Shown piece by piece: positions 41,256-52,520 of a stretch of DNA of 64,000 nucleotides (position 1 is its first letter; each line of letters opens with the position of its first letter). Position numbers and translations under genes: made by a program. The notes beneath the pieces were generated by a model. It had not been told where the DNA came from, ran no database searches, and saw only the letters and a list, made by a program, of their open reading frames with translations. This DNA is from a virus: IMG/VR virus record IMGVR_UViG_3300045125_000064, positions 1-64,000 of that record; one strand, 5' to 3'.

Positions 41256-43734
41256 ACACAACAAATCTAAATTACAACTATTCTTGTAATAATAGCTATC
41301 ATTATGATATTTTTAGTATTTTGAAAGGTAACTTTCTGTATCAGCTAGGTAGAAAAATCTACGACATCAAAGACAAGAAACCTTTTACAGAATATGATAT
41401 TAATGAATTTCACAAACTACAAGACATTGAGCAAGAAGTAAAGTGGTGCAGCAACATAAGAATAAAGTATCCAGATTTTTCAGAATATAGTGATGAAGCC
41501 TTACTTGTTCTTGCGACAGCAATGGCAGTTGCTTATCCTTCAACAAAGACACTTGATATGAATTATGAGTTCAAACTCATAGAATCTCAGCAAGAAAAGT
41601 ATGGCAAATCTCAGCTTAAAGAATCAATAAATAAAGAATTCTATACCATAGAAATTCATGTTGCTTATCATAACATTTATGATATATCAAGAATCAAAAA
41701 CATTTTTAGATTCTTGTATGGCAACAAAACATTTGAAATTACTGCAAAAAACAAAAACTACAATACAATTACCATCGAATCTAAACAATATGTTTCGAAG
41801 AATCCAATTAATTATTTGGCTTTTTTTGAAACATATACTAAAGAAATAATTATAGAAATGTTGTAGAAAATAGAAATCATACTGATAGCGTGGTAAAGAA
41901 TAAAGTTATTCCTCATTATAATTATTGGACAAAATATGAAACAAAAGAATTTGGCGGAATAAGCCCACTAGAAAGAAAGGAAACCACTCTTTCAAACCTT
42001 TATTTTGATAACCAATTTTATGAGCAATCAAATAGAAAGCCATTAGATGATAAAATGGTAGAAGACAATCCAGCAAGCACATCATTCTATGTTGAACCAG
42101 ATTCTCTGGAGCAGAAAAAGCTTGAACAGGATTCTTTGAATGTGAAGTATGCTTCATATTTAAAATATGAGTTATACAAACCAGATAATACCAAATCATA
42201 CATTCTTTCAAATAAAGATAAGGCAAATGTAGTGTTTCTATACAACAGTAAGAGACAAAACCTATCTGAATTTGAGCTATATAATGAAAATCTAAGAACA
42301 AACAAGAAAATACAATATTACGATTTTTCTATTGATTCTGCTGAAGCTGAGTGAAGATTCTTTTATGATTATGCCATCTGCGAATGGAAAATTTATGAAA
42401 GTATTTGATAATCAATATGCTGAATCAAAACTCAACAAGTTTACGCAGTGTGTTGGCAAAAATCAACCAGTTGTTTCTTACTTGGATGATTATTTAGCAA
42501 TTTTAGATAATATTCTTTCAATCAATCCATCTTTTTCTAATTCTTTGATGATTAATCAATCAGAACATCTTGGATACTGTGTTTTATAAGAACAATGTAT
42601 CAAAGCTAACAAGACAACAGGAGTATTTGATTCCAAGAATCGACTCAGATGTTCAGTATTATGATACACAAACCTTCTGGGGTTCAAATTATAGTATAAA
42701 AATTGATAGATTATATGGTTCAGTGGGAAGAAGAATCAAATATGTATTCAATCCAAAATCTATGGAAGTTTCCAGATTATAACAAACCTCTAAAAAATAA
42801 TCCCTTAACATCATTTTCTATCAAACATTCGCTAGATATTGAGCTTAGAAATCTTTTGACTTTCTACCAAGAAGTAAATTATCAAGACAATGTGCTTGTA
42901 TATGACAACGAGCCATCTATTGTTGATGCACAAATTTCTCATTATAAAGATACCAATAATATTAAAATTTTCTTTGGTTCAACAATTGAAAAATATGAGC
43001 TGGAAAGAACAAAATATATGGAGCAGATGAAATATCTGTCAACAATAGGTGGAATAACAGAAGCAAGTGTATATTTACAAATTGCTCTTGCAGAATTAGT
43101 TCAAAAGTATAATTCTTATGAAGACAATTCCAAAAAGTTATTATTTTTATATGAAAATGATATTGATAAATACGAATGTATAATATTAGATGACAAAAAA
43201 CAGTTTTATAAACATTATTCAAGTAAATATCCTAATAAGAGCTTGAAAATTTGCTTGGAAAGTGACAAAAAATTCTATTTTATTCTTTACTGTGTGGATA
43301 AACATAAAAAGTTTTCACCTTTAACTGTATATTCTGTGGAATTGGTAAGCAATTTATCAAATTATCCAATTATAGAATATATTGATATTGATGAATTTTT
43401 GCATGGTAATAAAAAAGAGATCCAAGAGCTTGTATTCAAAAAATCTCTGTTAATTGAACCATCAAATAGCAACTATTTTTCATATTATAAGTTGTATGAT
43501 GACGTAAAAGCACAAGTTGATAAAAATGAACAATTTTGGGACATTCCAACAGATTCTGGAGAAGCACAAACAAGAATACCAAAATATAAATTTAGAATAA
43601 AATCAAAGAAAACTGGAAGAACCTTAGATTTAAATGTCAACTTTGAACGAGAAAAAATAAACATTAAGGATGGCATAGATAAAGAACAAAATATGCTTGG
43701 TGACTCTTGGAAATGGGAAAAAATCACAGTATAA
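41252..43734 (+). CDS. large structural protein of the tail cluster (about 825 aa)
   Basis: ATG 41252 overlaps the previous TGA. Frames join at about 41865, 42350, 42580 and 42770: FSILKGNFLYQLGRKIYDIK, DEALLVLATAMAVAYPSTKT, RNHTDSVVKNKVIPHYNYW, MPSANGKFMKVFDNQYAES, VQYYDTQTFWGSNYSIKI, ITEASVYLQIALAELVQKY, LYENDIDKYECIILDDKK, and the end RIKSKKTGRTLDLNVNFERE with SWKWEKITV. Rich in Tyr, Asn and Lys. I recognise no family. Position in a run of ATGA-coupled tail genes suggests a baseplate or tail-spike-associated protein. Confidence 0.5.
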
Positions 43735-43764
43735 CATATTTATGTAAGACACAGGAGAATATAG

Positions 43765-44749
43765 ATGAAGCTGGACAATGAAGGATTTTTAGTAATAGAC
43801 GCAATTTTGACCAATCTTGGCAGAAAAAGACTGGCAGAGAGCAACGGAGTTTTAACCAATAAGAAAATATGCGGCTTTTGGTGATTCAGAAATTATCCAT
43901 AATTTATATGATATAAACAATGTTTTCAACATCAGAAGCAAAAATACTGCTAACCCCAATCTCAGAAGCTTCTCCAGATGATTCTATTGGGCCTTGAAAA
44001 TATAAGCTTATTGAGCAATCTAGATAAAACTCTTTCGTATTTACCAACTCTACAAGTCAATACTGATTCAAATACTCTTTATGGTCTACCAAATATTAAT
44101 ATTGCAACAGATACTTTAAAAAGGTTCAATATACAGGTGGTAATCTTCTCTAATCAGTAGTGCCTCCAGAAGGATATAAATTCTTCAGTTCATGTTAGCT
44201 ATGGTGGAAATTTACAGCCTGGAGAAATAGATGGTTCAACTTCACAAAAAGCTTCAGAAAGATTGATGTCATATTGACCAGGGAATAAACAGTACAGCTA
44301 AAGGCGAGAAGGGAACAAGCTTAGATCCAAATCTTTTGGAAACTCAATTCTATATTAAATTAGATGCAAAATTTGGCAGATTAGTTTCAAGAAATGGAGT
44401 TTATGTCGATTCAGGTGTTAGTTCAAACCTGGAAAATATTGACTCAGATTATATTGCAACATACTCATTTAGCATGGAAAATGATCCAGAATTTTTTAGT
44501 GCTGCTCCACCAAAAGGAAACACATCAATAAATGGACCAGTTGGTCGTCAATTTGTGTTTTCCATTGCAGCAAGTGATTTCTTAATGAATAATTACAGCT
44601 ATGCAGGTCAAGTATATGGTGAATTGAAAGCAATAACAGATGCGACATATAATATCTATGGAATAGATTCATATGTGGAAATAATAGGTAATACATTTGG
44701 AAGAAGTGTAAGAATACCAATAACTTATTTTGTTTTTCTTCCAAAATAA
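43765..44749 (+). CDS. virion structural protein
   Basis: CAGGAGAATATAG precedes ATG 43765 (MKLDNEGFLVIDAILTNLGR). The NEGFLVIDAILTNLGRKRLA opening is typical of small tail/baseplate proteins with an N-terminal helix. After shifts near 43860 and 43980 the text is AAFGDSEIIHNLYDINN, then SLDPNLLETQFYIKLDAKFG, YIATYSFSMENDPEFFSAAP, GPVGRQFVFSIAASDFLMNN, and ends at 44749. About 327 residues with at least four shifts. Role uncertain. Confidence 0.55.
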
Positions 44750-44766
44750 CAGGAGTTTAAAATATA

Positions 44767-45844
44767 ATGGCAGGTACATATTCATTCTTTTCAGCAAACG
44801 ATATCTCAACTGGTGTTAACACTCAGTTATATGAAGGTGTTGTATTAACCTCTTCTGTTATGAGAAGTTCATCATATGCAGACTTAAATGTAAAAACTTA
44901 TACACATGGCATGTTTAATACTGTCTATGATTATCCATATTTATCATCATCAGCAAATGCTTTGTTCTCAATCACAGCAGCAACCAGAAGCAATTCTCCA
45001 GCGATCACAGATGGAGCAAATAAAGTCATTGTTTATGACCATTATTCATATACAGCATTTGGTGTTGATCAAACAGGAAGTATAATTCCAGCAAATTGCA
45101 CAGCATCAACAGCAACAGCGTCATTCTCAGCAAATCCTTTGGCTGACGATGTGATGAGCAAATTGATTGCTATTGATTTTAGCAGAATTGTTGCAAAAGA
45201 TGAGATTAAAAAGGGGACATTTAGATTATCATATGTCAGAGAAATAAATTATGCTTGGACTTCTTCCCCTTTAACAGCTTTTTTATGATTCTACTGTGAG
45301 TGGAAACTGATAATTTCTGGTCAAATTCTCCATTGGGCGAATATGGTCTGTTATACGACTCGCAACAATCTTTACAATGTGGTCTAATTTTTTATAAACA
45401 AGGTCTTGTTTTAATTGATCCATACAGAACAGCTTTAAGATCTCCATTGATAGAATTTTATTCATCAAGTGCAGGAACTGTATATGATCTTGTTCAATCG
45501 TTTGAAAGTCAATCAATTGAGCAAGTTGCCAACAACTTCAAAATAGAATTGATCAAATTTCATTCTCAAGCTCTGTTAATTTGTATTCAACAGTCTACAA
45601 TTGTTCAGCAGGAAGTGCAAAATTCTTGCATAGCTCAAACCCAACATTTGTTTCTTCATCAGGACAGATCAAAACAGCAAAGGTTAATGCATTTGGTGAT
45701 GCTCAGACAAGTCCAGTTACTTTCGTGACTGAAATCGGTCTATACAGTGCAAACGATGAACTCTTGGCAATTGCAAAGTTAAGTGAGCCACAAAAAATAA
45801 GCGAAATGAGCCAGCCATCTTTCAAGATTAAGCTAGATTATTAA
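44767..45844 (+). CDS. virion structural protein, paralogue of the next gene
   Basis: ATG 44767 after CAGGAGTTTAAAATATA (MAGTYSFFSANDISTGVNTQ). Parts: VYDYPYLSSSANALFSITAA, DDVMSKLIAIDFSRIVAKDE, LRLSYVREINYAW-type FRLSYVREINYAW, then after shifts NDNFWSNSPLGEYGLLYDS, and the end VTEIGLYSANDELLAIAKLS with QPSFKIKLDY. About 358 residues. Its C-terminus (GLYxxNDELLAIxKLS...FxIKLDY) parallels the next gene's end, showing a shared fold. Probably a tail or fibre-connector protein. Confidence 0.6.
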
Positions 45845-45849
45845 TAAGA

Positions 45850-46896
45850 ATGGAAAAATTTGAACAAAATGACATAATAAGAAATACTATCATTTCATAT
45901 CCTTCCTACACAATTGATATGTATAATGATAGTATTTATCTTAATTCTGTCAGTTCAGAAGGAAACCAACAACAAGACAAAATATATCTAACAAGTCAAG
46001 TATCTTCTTCATACTTTAAAAGATATTTTTGCAGAACAGATGGGAATTCTGACACATATCCAGTGTATAGCAACTATGAAGTCGAGCCATTTCTAAATTC
46101 ACTTTATAGTTCTATGAATTATTATTCTGTTAAATCAAGATATTATAATCAAACATATTATTTTGACACAGGAAGCAATAAACTTCTTGCAAATTCGTAT
46201 TTTAATTTGATGAAAATAACTCCACTATTGTTTGGAACAAAGATAAGACCTGGTACAATCAATCTTGAATATTATTTCACTGGTTCTTTAATTTCGTCTG
46301 CAACAGATCACAAAAAAAATGGAGAAATAATTTCAAATTATGGGACAACAAGTGGAAGCGTTATAGGTATTGCTTTTTATTCTGAAGGATATATTCTCCT
46401 TACATCAAGTGTCGCATTAAATTCCGAATCAGAGTATTTTAAGATGCCAACTTCGTCCCTTGGAACACCAATGACTGATAATCCAAAATGGTGTTACTTT
46501 GGATGTTATCAAAATACAAACATTATAGATAATTATGCAATTGATAGTTCTTCTTATAAAATATCGTTTGAAGGTGTTAATGAAACACAAGTTATGACAA
46601 TGTTTGCTCATATGCCAAGAAATAAATATGCTTGGAGTAATAACCTTACATTTATGTCAAGTTCTCAAGTGTTTAAAACAACAATAGATTCAGTTAAAGA
46701 AAGTGATAAAGAATATATTTATGCAACTAATGGAAATATCACAAATTACTCCTCTTCTTATGATCCACAAACATTTTTGTCAAAAGTTCTAATCTACAAT
46801 CAAAACAAAGAACTTCTTGCTGTATGTTCATTATCAAAAAACACACTTAAGAGGCAGAAAGACAATTTTTCTGTTAAAATGACTCTTGACATATAG
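45850..46896 (+). CDS. virion structural protein, paralogue of the previous gene
   Basis: Intact 348-residue frame from ATG 45850, six bases after the previous stop. MEKFEQNDIIRNTIISYP, LYSSMNYYSVKSRYYNQTYY, LFGTKIRPGTINLEYYFTGS, GIAFYSEGYILLTSSVALN, then the end FLSKVLIYNQNKELLAVCSL with DNFSVKMTLDI. The segment TKIRPGTINLEY and the ending align in order with KDEIKKGTFRLSY and ANDELLAIAKLS...FKIKLDY of the gene before it. Beta-rich, likely virion surface. Confidence 0.72.
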   Translation: MEKFEQNDIIRNTIISYPSYTIDMYNDSIYLNSVSSEGNQQQDKIYLTSQVSSSYFKRYFCRTDGNSDTYPVYSNYEVEPFLNSLYSSMNYYSVKSRYYNQTYYFDTGSNKLLANSYFNLMKITPLLFGTKIRPGTINLEYYFTGSLISSATDHKKNGEIISNYGTTSGSVIGIAFYSEGYILLTSSVALNSESEYFKMPTSSLGTPMTDNPKWCYFGCYQNTNIIDNYAIDSSSYKISFEGVNETQVMTMFAHMPRNKYAWSNNLTFMSSSQVFKTTIDSVKESDKEYIYATNGNITNYSSSYDPQTFLSKVLIYNQNKELLAVCSLSKNTLKRQKDNFSVKMTLDI

Positions 46897-46931
46897 TATA
46901 ATGTCCCAAAGTTCACAAATATGAGGTATAA

Positions 46932-47480
46932 ATGTTAATAATCGGTTTAGATGTATCTTCAACTGTTACTGGTGTTGCAGTTGTTAAAGATGGAAAATTA
47001 ATAAAAAATGAAGGGATTGATTTGAAAAAACTTAAGAATTTTTTCACAAAAGCAGAGCATGTTGAAAGATATCTTGAAGAACTTGCTGAAGAATATCAAC
47101 CAGATGCAATATATATTGAAGAGCCTCTAAAAGCCTTTGCATCAGGTCTATCATCAGCATCAACTATTGCTTCACTGACAAGATTTAATGGCCTTGTAAG
47201 CTGGCTTGTATATAAGATCTGGGGTAAAATGCTAGAGTATGTTTCTTGTCAACATGCAAGAAAATTGTATGGTGTTGTGATCAACAAAGTAAACAAAGAG
47301 AACGGCAAGGATGCTGCCTTCAGAACAGTTATTGACAAAGAGCCTGATTTTCGTGTAAACTACAACAGACTAGGAAATGTTGCTGCGTCAACAAAGGATA
47401 TGTCTGATGCAGTTGTCATTGCGAGAGCAGGTGAAAAATTATGGAGTCAAGGGATAGTTCAAAAGATAGAAGAAGACTAG
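46932..47480 (+). CDS. RuvC/RNase H-fold Holliday-junction resolvase-like nuclease
   Basis: Intact 182-residue frame. MLIIGLDVSSTVTGVAVVKD is the strand-1 Asp of an RNase H fold. DAIYIEEPLKAFASG gives the second acid (Glu) and KDMSDAVVIARAGEKLW the C-terminal Asp pair region, the RuvC-type catalytic arrangement. Length fits RuvC-like phage resolvases (150-190). It would cut branched DNA during recombination or before packaging. First gene of the replication/recombination block; its 3' end overlaps the primase start. Confidence 0.78.
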   Translation: MLIIGLDVSSTVTGVAVVKDGKLIKNEGIDLKKLKNFFTKAEHVERYLEELAEEYQPDAIYIEEPLKAFASGLSSASTIASLTRFNGLVSWLVYKIWGKMLEYVSCQHARKLYGVVINKVNKENGKDAAFRTVIDKEPDFRVNYNRLGNVAASTKDMSDAVVIARAGEKLWSQGIVQKIEED

Positions 47481-48393
47481 AGATATTAGAAGAGATCTTT
47501 GGAAGTTATACAAAATCAGGAAGAGAACACCTGTTCTCATGTAAATTTTGTAATCATCACAAGAAAAAACTGTCAATCAATATAGAAAAGAATTGCTATA
47601 AATGTTGGGTTTGTAACAAGTCTGGAAAAAGCATAACCAGACTTGTTATTGCCTTTGGAAACACATTTCAGAAACAAAAGTGGCAACTTATTGAACCAGA
47701 TTCATATTTTATGAATCAACAGCATGAGATCTTTGTTGATCCGACAATAACCCTACCAGAAGAATTTATTTCTGCAACATCTGGAAATCTAAAACAATAT
47801 ATAATAAATTCATAAGATATTTGCATTCTAGAGGTCTTGATGATAAAGATATATGGAAATGGAAGCCTGGATTTGTTATTGGTGGAGAATTGAATAACAG
47901 AGTAGTTTTCCCATCTGTCAATGATAAAGGAAAATGTGGTTATTATGTTGCAAGAACTATTGTGGATGATTTTATTCCGTATATGAATCCAGATGTTGAG
48001 AAATCTCATATTATTTTCAATGAGCTTAATCTTAATTTTGAAAAATCAATGGTTCTTGTCGAAGGTGTATTTGATGCAATTATTGCAGGAGACAATTCAG
48101 TTCCAATCCTTGGCTCAACACTTCCAGAAGATTCAAAGCTGTTCAGAAAGATATCAGAATATGGCACTCCAGTTTATCTTGCATTAGATCCAGATGCAGA
48201 AGAAAAACAATTGAAGATTGTGGAAGATCTATTACAATATGATATTGATTGCTTCTTAATTGACGTTGAACCGTTCAAAGATGTGGGAAGTATGACAAAA
48301 CAAGAGTTCCAGGAAAGAAAAGAACAAGCAACACAGATGACCCTAGATTCAATGCTAGAATACAAGATGATACAACAATTTAAACGAGGATAA
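47441..48393 (+). CDS. DnaG-type DNA primase (zinc finger + TOPRIM)
   Basis: ATG 47441 overlaps the resolvase gene. The N-terminal zinc-binding module has LFSCKFCNHHKKKLSINIEK and CYKCWVCNKSGKSITRLV (CxxC, H and CxxC pattern). After a shift near 47815, LHSRGLDDKDIWKWKPGFVI resembles primase linker text, MVLVEGVFDAIIAGDNSVPI is the TOPRIM Glu motif and VYLALDPDAEEKQLKIVE the DxD motif. About 317 residues, the size of phage primases such as T4 gp61 (342). It lays RNA primers for lagging-strand synthesis. A helicase partner is not in the window. Confidence 0.82.
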
Positions 48394-48397
48394 AAAG

Positions 48398-49466
48398 ATG
48401 ATTAGAATTGCCCACTTGGCTGATACACATATCAAAACTCTAAAAGACCACGACTTATATACCGAGAGATGTTTAAAGATTTAAAATTAAAGTTGGAAAA
48501 AGAAAAGCCAGATTTTATTATTCACTGTGGAGACATTGTTCATTCAAAGACAGTTATGTCTCCAGGATTGGTTCAATTGATATCAGAATTTCTGACAATG
48601 TTATCCGACATTGCTCCAACTTATCTTATTCTTGGAAATCATGATATAAACCTAAGAAATCCAGACAGAGAAGATGCAATTTCGCCAATTGTTTCTTTGC
48701 ATGAACGTATAACAGAATATCCAAGAATTAAATTACTAAAAGGATATCAAAAGTATATCTGGATTATGACTTTACTTTACATGCATTTTGCAGAACAGAT
48801 GAAGAGAACTGGAAGGGAAAACAAATAGACCTTGAAGAAGGGGTCAATATTGGCTTATACCACGGCTCTATTTCAGGATGCGTCACAGACTCAGGTTATA
48901 CTTTAAAAGACTCAGAAGAGCAAATAGACACGTTTAAAGCGATGGATTATTTGTTGCTGGGAGACATTCATAAAAGACAGCAGATGTAGGAAGGATGGAA
49001 CGGCATGGTATCCAGGCTCAACAATCCAACAAAACTTTGGAGAGGAAGAAAATAAAGGATTCCTTATGTGGAAATTCAGCATCCACTTCATTCTAGTCAG
49101 AATTTGTTGAGTAAAATCCTCAGCCATATAAAACTGTACATTATTGGATGAATATGGTCTTTGTCAAACTTATTTTGACCCAGATGCTGAAACAAAACCA
49201 AAGGTTCGTTTGCTTGTTCCAGAAGATTTAGCAAGGTAGACAAACAGGCCATATTAGAAAGCTGGAAAGATGAATGCTCAAGTGTTGAAATCAGAAACAC
49301 ATCGAAGAAGACTTGTTGGCAGAAGAAAAGCAGAGAGCAAAACAACAGTATTTGATGTTAACCAATATGTAGATAAATTTTTGAACAAATATGAGCAATC
49401 ATTTCAAGATGATGCAAAACTTATTATTGATGACTTAAAGAGAAAGAGCAAAGATTTCTTCATTAA
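48398..49466 (+). CDS. SbcD/Mre11-like nuclease subunit (gp47-like)
   Basis: ATG 48398 (MIRIAHLADTHIKTLKDHD). The metallophosphoesterase motifs are in order: HLADTHI, FIIHCGDIVHSKTVMSPG, LILGNHDINLRNP, then NIGLYHGSISGC-like GLYHGSIS near 48860, and YLLLGDIHKRQ-type text near 48955 with YPGSTIQQNFGEEENKGF. At least four shifts, including near 48765, 48835, 48990 and 49105. About 355 residues, as in T4 gp47 (339). With the SbcC-like partner it processes DNA ends and promotes recombination-dependent replication. The end is placed at a TAA overlapping the next ATG. Confidence 0.78.
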
Positions 49467-51498
49467 TGTCTGTTTCAAGATGGAATGTGCTATCTTGTAA
49501 ATGGAATAACATGTTCAACTTTGGGAAGATAATGATATAGATTTACAAGATATAATTCACAAACTCTTGGTATATTTGGCAAAAATTACAGTGGCAAAAG
49601 CTCCATTGTTGAGACAATCTTATATTCAATTTATGGTATAACATCAAAGAATATAAAGAAGAACATAAATTATATAAATGATAAGAAAAACAATGCATTC
49701 ACAGAAGTAAAGATTCAAGCAGATGGAAAGATTTACACCATCCAAAGAACAATAGAGATAACAAATAAGAAAAAGGAAGAAGCAAAGTCAACTGTGGACT
49801 TCTTTATTGAAGATGGAATGATAACGCTGAATGGTGTTGACAAAAATGAGACAGAAAAAGCAATCATTGAAAAGTTTGGTTCTCCAGATTATTTTATGAT
49901 GAGTTCAATAATCACACAGTTCAATTCAATGCAGTTTGTTGAATCAGCCTCCACAAAAGAGAAAGAAATATTATCAAATTTTCTTGATTTGAAATCTTTG
50001 GACTTGTTGTTTGATGAGGCGAAAGAACTCTTTAAAAGAAAAAGAAAAGGTACTCGTTAAGCATTATGAATCATTAGATTTGCACAAGAAGCTGGAATTG
50101 ATTGAAGAACAACAAAAATTTGATTTTGATTCTGCGATATCTACTTTAAAACAGAAAATCATTGATAATAGCACTTGGCCAAAGAGAATATAAGACTTAT
50201 AAAGATTCTCAATCCTCAAGAGAAGAATACAAAACATATTTGACAAAGCATGGTGTTAAGGATATTGATATGTTTCTTCTTACATTAGAAGAATCAAAGA
50301 AAACGTACCAGCAATCATTGGATGAAACACTGCAAAAATGTGAAAAATTGAGAGATATTTTACAAAATATGAAAATTTATTAAAAGAAGTTAATGCGGAA
50401 GAAATCAAAAGAAAAATACAAAGCTTATAAGAAATTAGTAAATGAAAAAAGTGCTTTGCATGTTTCTTTGGATAGATTGAATTCAAAGAATTCTATTCTT
50501 TATAAGTCTTTTTCTGTGATAGATAAAATTCCATGTGAAAAGATTTATATAAAATATGTCCTCTGACAAAAACGCTATTGATGCGAAATGAATATGAAAA
50601 TAACTGTGATGGTATTAAAGAATATAATGAAGAGATATCTAAAATTGATGCAGAAATATCGAACAAATATGATAATATTGAAGAAGATATGAAGATGATT
50701 AAAGAGATGGAAGACAAATACAATGTTAAAAAGAATGAGCAAATTTCCTGTTTAAAAATATATCAAACTTGAAAGAACAAATATCTTTGATAGAAAACAG
50801 ATATAGTCACCTAAATTCAAATAAACATCTCGCCCCATCAGAAGAAGATAAACAAAATGATAAATTATATTCCTACGATAAATATATGAATAGTGTTGAG
50901 GAAAACAAAACACTAAGCAAAGAAATTTCAACTCACGAAGCCAAGAGAATATCTCTTCAAATTGAGAAGAAGAATGTAGAGGAAAATATATTAGAAAAGG
51001 ACAAAACATCGTATCAATTTACATTGTATGATGCTGTGTCAAAATTATTCCATAGTAATGGCATTGTTTTTGAAATAATCAAGGATTTCATACCCTTCTT
51101 AAATGAAAAGATTCAAACATTACTTCTAGGTGTTGTTGACTTCACTGTTTATCTTGAGGAACAAAATGATAAGCTTGAAATCTTCTTAAAACATCAAGAA
51201 CAGAATACAAGATTGATTGAACTTTGTTCCGGGTCGGAAAAGATGTTTGCTTCAATGGCAATAAGAGTTGCTTTAACAAAGCTGGGGAAATATACCGCTT
51301 TCAAGTCTATTTATCTTGGATGAACCTGCAACTTCATTGGACCAAGAACATATTATTCAGTTTGGAAGCATTCTAGAAATGATAAAGAGTGAATTTGACA
51401 ATATCGTCTTAATCACACACTTAGATATTCTGAAAGATTACGCAGACAAACAGATAAATGTTGGAAACAAGAATGGATTTGCTATTTTGGAGGACTAA
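49466..51498 (+). CDS. SbcC/Rad50-like ATPase subunit (gp46-like)
   Basis: ATG 49466 (MSVSRWNVLSCKWNNMFNFG) is the best start. After a shift LLGIFGKNYSGKSSIVETIL (about 49568-49620) is the Walker A loop. ITQFNSMQFVESASTKEKEI and a long coiled-coil region with LFDEAKELFKRKRKG, EEYKTYLTKHGVKDIDM and EYENNCDGIKEYNEEISKID follow. At the end are ELCSGSEKMFASMAIRVALT (ABC signature) and, after a shift near 51303, ILDEPATSLDQEHIIQFGSI (Walker B and D loop) and IVLITHLDILKDYADKQI (His switch). About 675 residues, longer than T4 gp46 (560) mainly in the coiled coil. Coupled to SbcD. Confidence 0.82.
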
Positions 51499-51767
51499 AT
51501 GATGAAAGAACTGATATTAAAATTTGCTTCAAGAAAACTTCTTGTTTTCATTGTTTCAACCGTGTTACTATGTGTGCATATCATCACTCAAGATATTTGG
51601 GCAATAATGGCAGCAGTGTATACTGGCTCAAAATATTGCTGAAGGTGTTAGTCAATAAATTTATGAGCAAATCGCCAGCTTCACAAGTTGCTGCTGAAGT
51701 AATTAAAGAAGTTGTTGAGGAAACAAACAAAGAAGAAAAAGAGGAAAAAGATGCAACTAACAGCTAA
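51499..51767 (+). CDS. holin-like small membrane protein
   Basis: ATG 51499 overlaps the SbcC stop region (MMKELILKFASRKLLVFIV). Two hydrophobic stretches, RKLLVFIVSTVLLCVHIIT and IWAIMAAVYTG, are followed after shifts near 51630 by GVS and MSKSPASQVAAEVIKE and a charged tail EEKEEKDATNS. About 89 residues. Size, two membrane segments, charged C-terminus and a directly following peptidase gene (16-base overlap) are typical of a holin that times lysis. Other membrane roles are possible. Confidence 0.6.
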
Positions 51768-52164
51768 TTTTAAGAAAGAAGAATTTGAAGGAAGATCTGG
51801 GGCTATACCAGAAGAATTAATGAAGAATGTGCAAGAACTTGCAAACAATCTTCAGGTTCTAAGAGACACAATTGGAAAGCCAATCAAAGTTATTTCTGGA
51901 TATAGAAGCCCAGAATATAATAAAAAGATTGGTGGTGCAAAAAAGAGCCAACATATGACAGCATCAGCATCAGATTTACAAGTAGATGGTATGACTCCAT
52001 CAGAATTAAAATCTGTTATTGAACAACTCATCAAAGATGGTAAAATGAAGAAAGGTGGAGTTGGTCTATATCCTGAGTTTACTCATTACGACATAAGAGG
52101 ATATAATGCAAGATGGTCAGGCGGGAGAATCCAAGATGATAAAACTGATTCAGCAGAAGCTTAA
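51751..52164 (+). CDS. M15-type peptidase endolysin
   Basis: ATG 51751, overlapping the holin-like gene. VQELANNLQVLRDTIGKPIK and VISGYRSPEYNKKIGGAKKS, then SQHMTASASDLQVDG (the SxHxxGxAxD zinc and catalytic pattern of peptidase M15A, with Ala/Ser changes) and FTHYDIRGYNARW (second His, HxD). 137 residues, the size of M15 domains such as phage T5 L-alanyl-D-glutamate peptidase. It cuts peptidoglycan peptide stems. No signal peptide, consistent with holin-dependent release. Confidence 0.85.
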   Translation: MQLTANFKKEEFEGRSGAIPEELMKNVQELANNLQVLRDTIGKPIKVISGYRSPEYNKKIGGAKKSQHMTASASDLQVDGMTPSELKSVIEQLIKDGKMKKGGVGLYPEFTHYDIRGYNARWSGGRIQDDKTDSAEA

Positions 52165-52510
52165 AGAATTTTGGGAAATATTTAAAAAATATTGGGAGAT
52201 TTTTGCATCTTCAGCGTTAATTTTTGTTGTTTCAATTTTTCTTTTAAGAAAAGGGGAAAAACAGAAAGATGGAACCGATCCAGTAGAAGATAATATTGTT
52301 ATTGTAAAAAAAATTGAAGATAAGAAAGATAATGAAATTGAAAAGATAGAAATAAAAAAAGATGAAGATATAAAAATTATTAATGATAATAAAGATAAAC
52401 AAATAGATTATATCGAAAAATCTTCAAAAGAAAGAATTGAAGAAACTACTGCTGAATTTAAAGAAGATCCACAAAAAAAGATGAAGAGTTTGCCAATCTT
52501 TTCAATCTAA
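52136..52510 (+). CDS. spanin-like inner-membrane coiled-coil protein (Rz-like)
   Basis: ATG 52136 overlaps the endolysin end by about 29 bases (MIKLIQQKLKEFWEIFKKYW). A single transmembrane segment (FASSALIFVVSIFLLRK) is followed by a long Lys/Glu-rich coiled coil (NDNKDKQIDYIEKSSKERIE). About 124 residues. This is the i-spanin architecture, and its place after the endolysin is where Rz genes lie. No outer-membrane lipoprotein partner is nested in it, so the next gene may complete the pair. Confidence is moderate because such coiled-coil proteins occur elsewhere too. Confidence 0.55.
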   Translation: MIKLIQQKLKEFWEIFKKYWEIFASSALIFVVSIFLLRKGEKQKDGTDPVEDNIVIVKKIEDKKDNEIEKIEIKKDEDIKIINDNKDKQIDYIEKSSKERIEETTAEFKEDPQKKMKSLPIFSI

Positions 52511-52520
52511 AGGTACAACA

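Noticed and set aside
42703-43734. Separate start inside the large tail gene
   Set aside because: The in-frame ATG 42703 follows a shift in the larger composite gene; upstream text continues without a ribosome site, so a new gene is unlikely.
46886-46902. TTGACA followed by TATAAT upstream of the resolvase gene
   Set aside because: The spacer is only 5 bases, so the two elements cannot work as a -35/-10 pair; they encode the end of the preceding gene.
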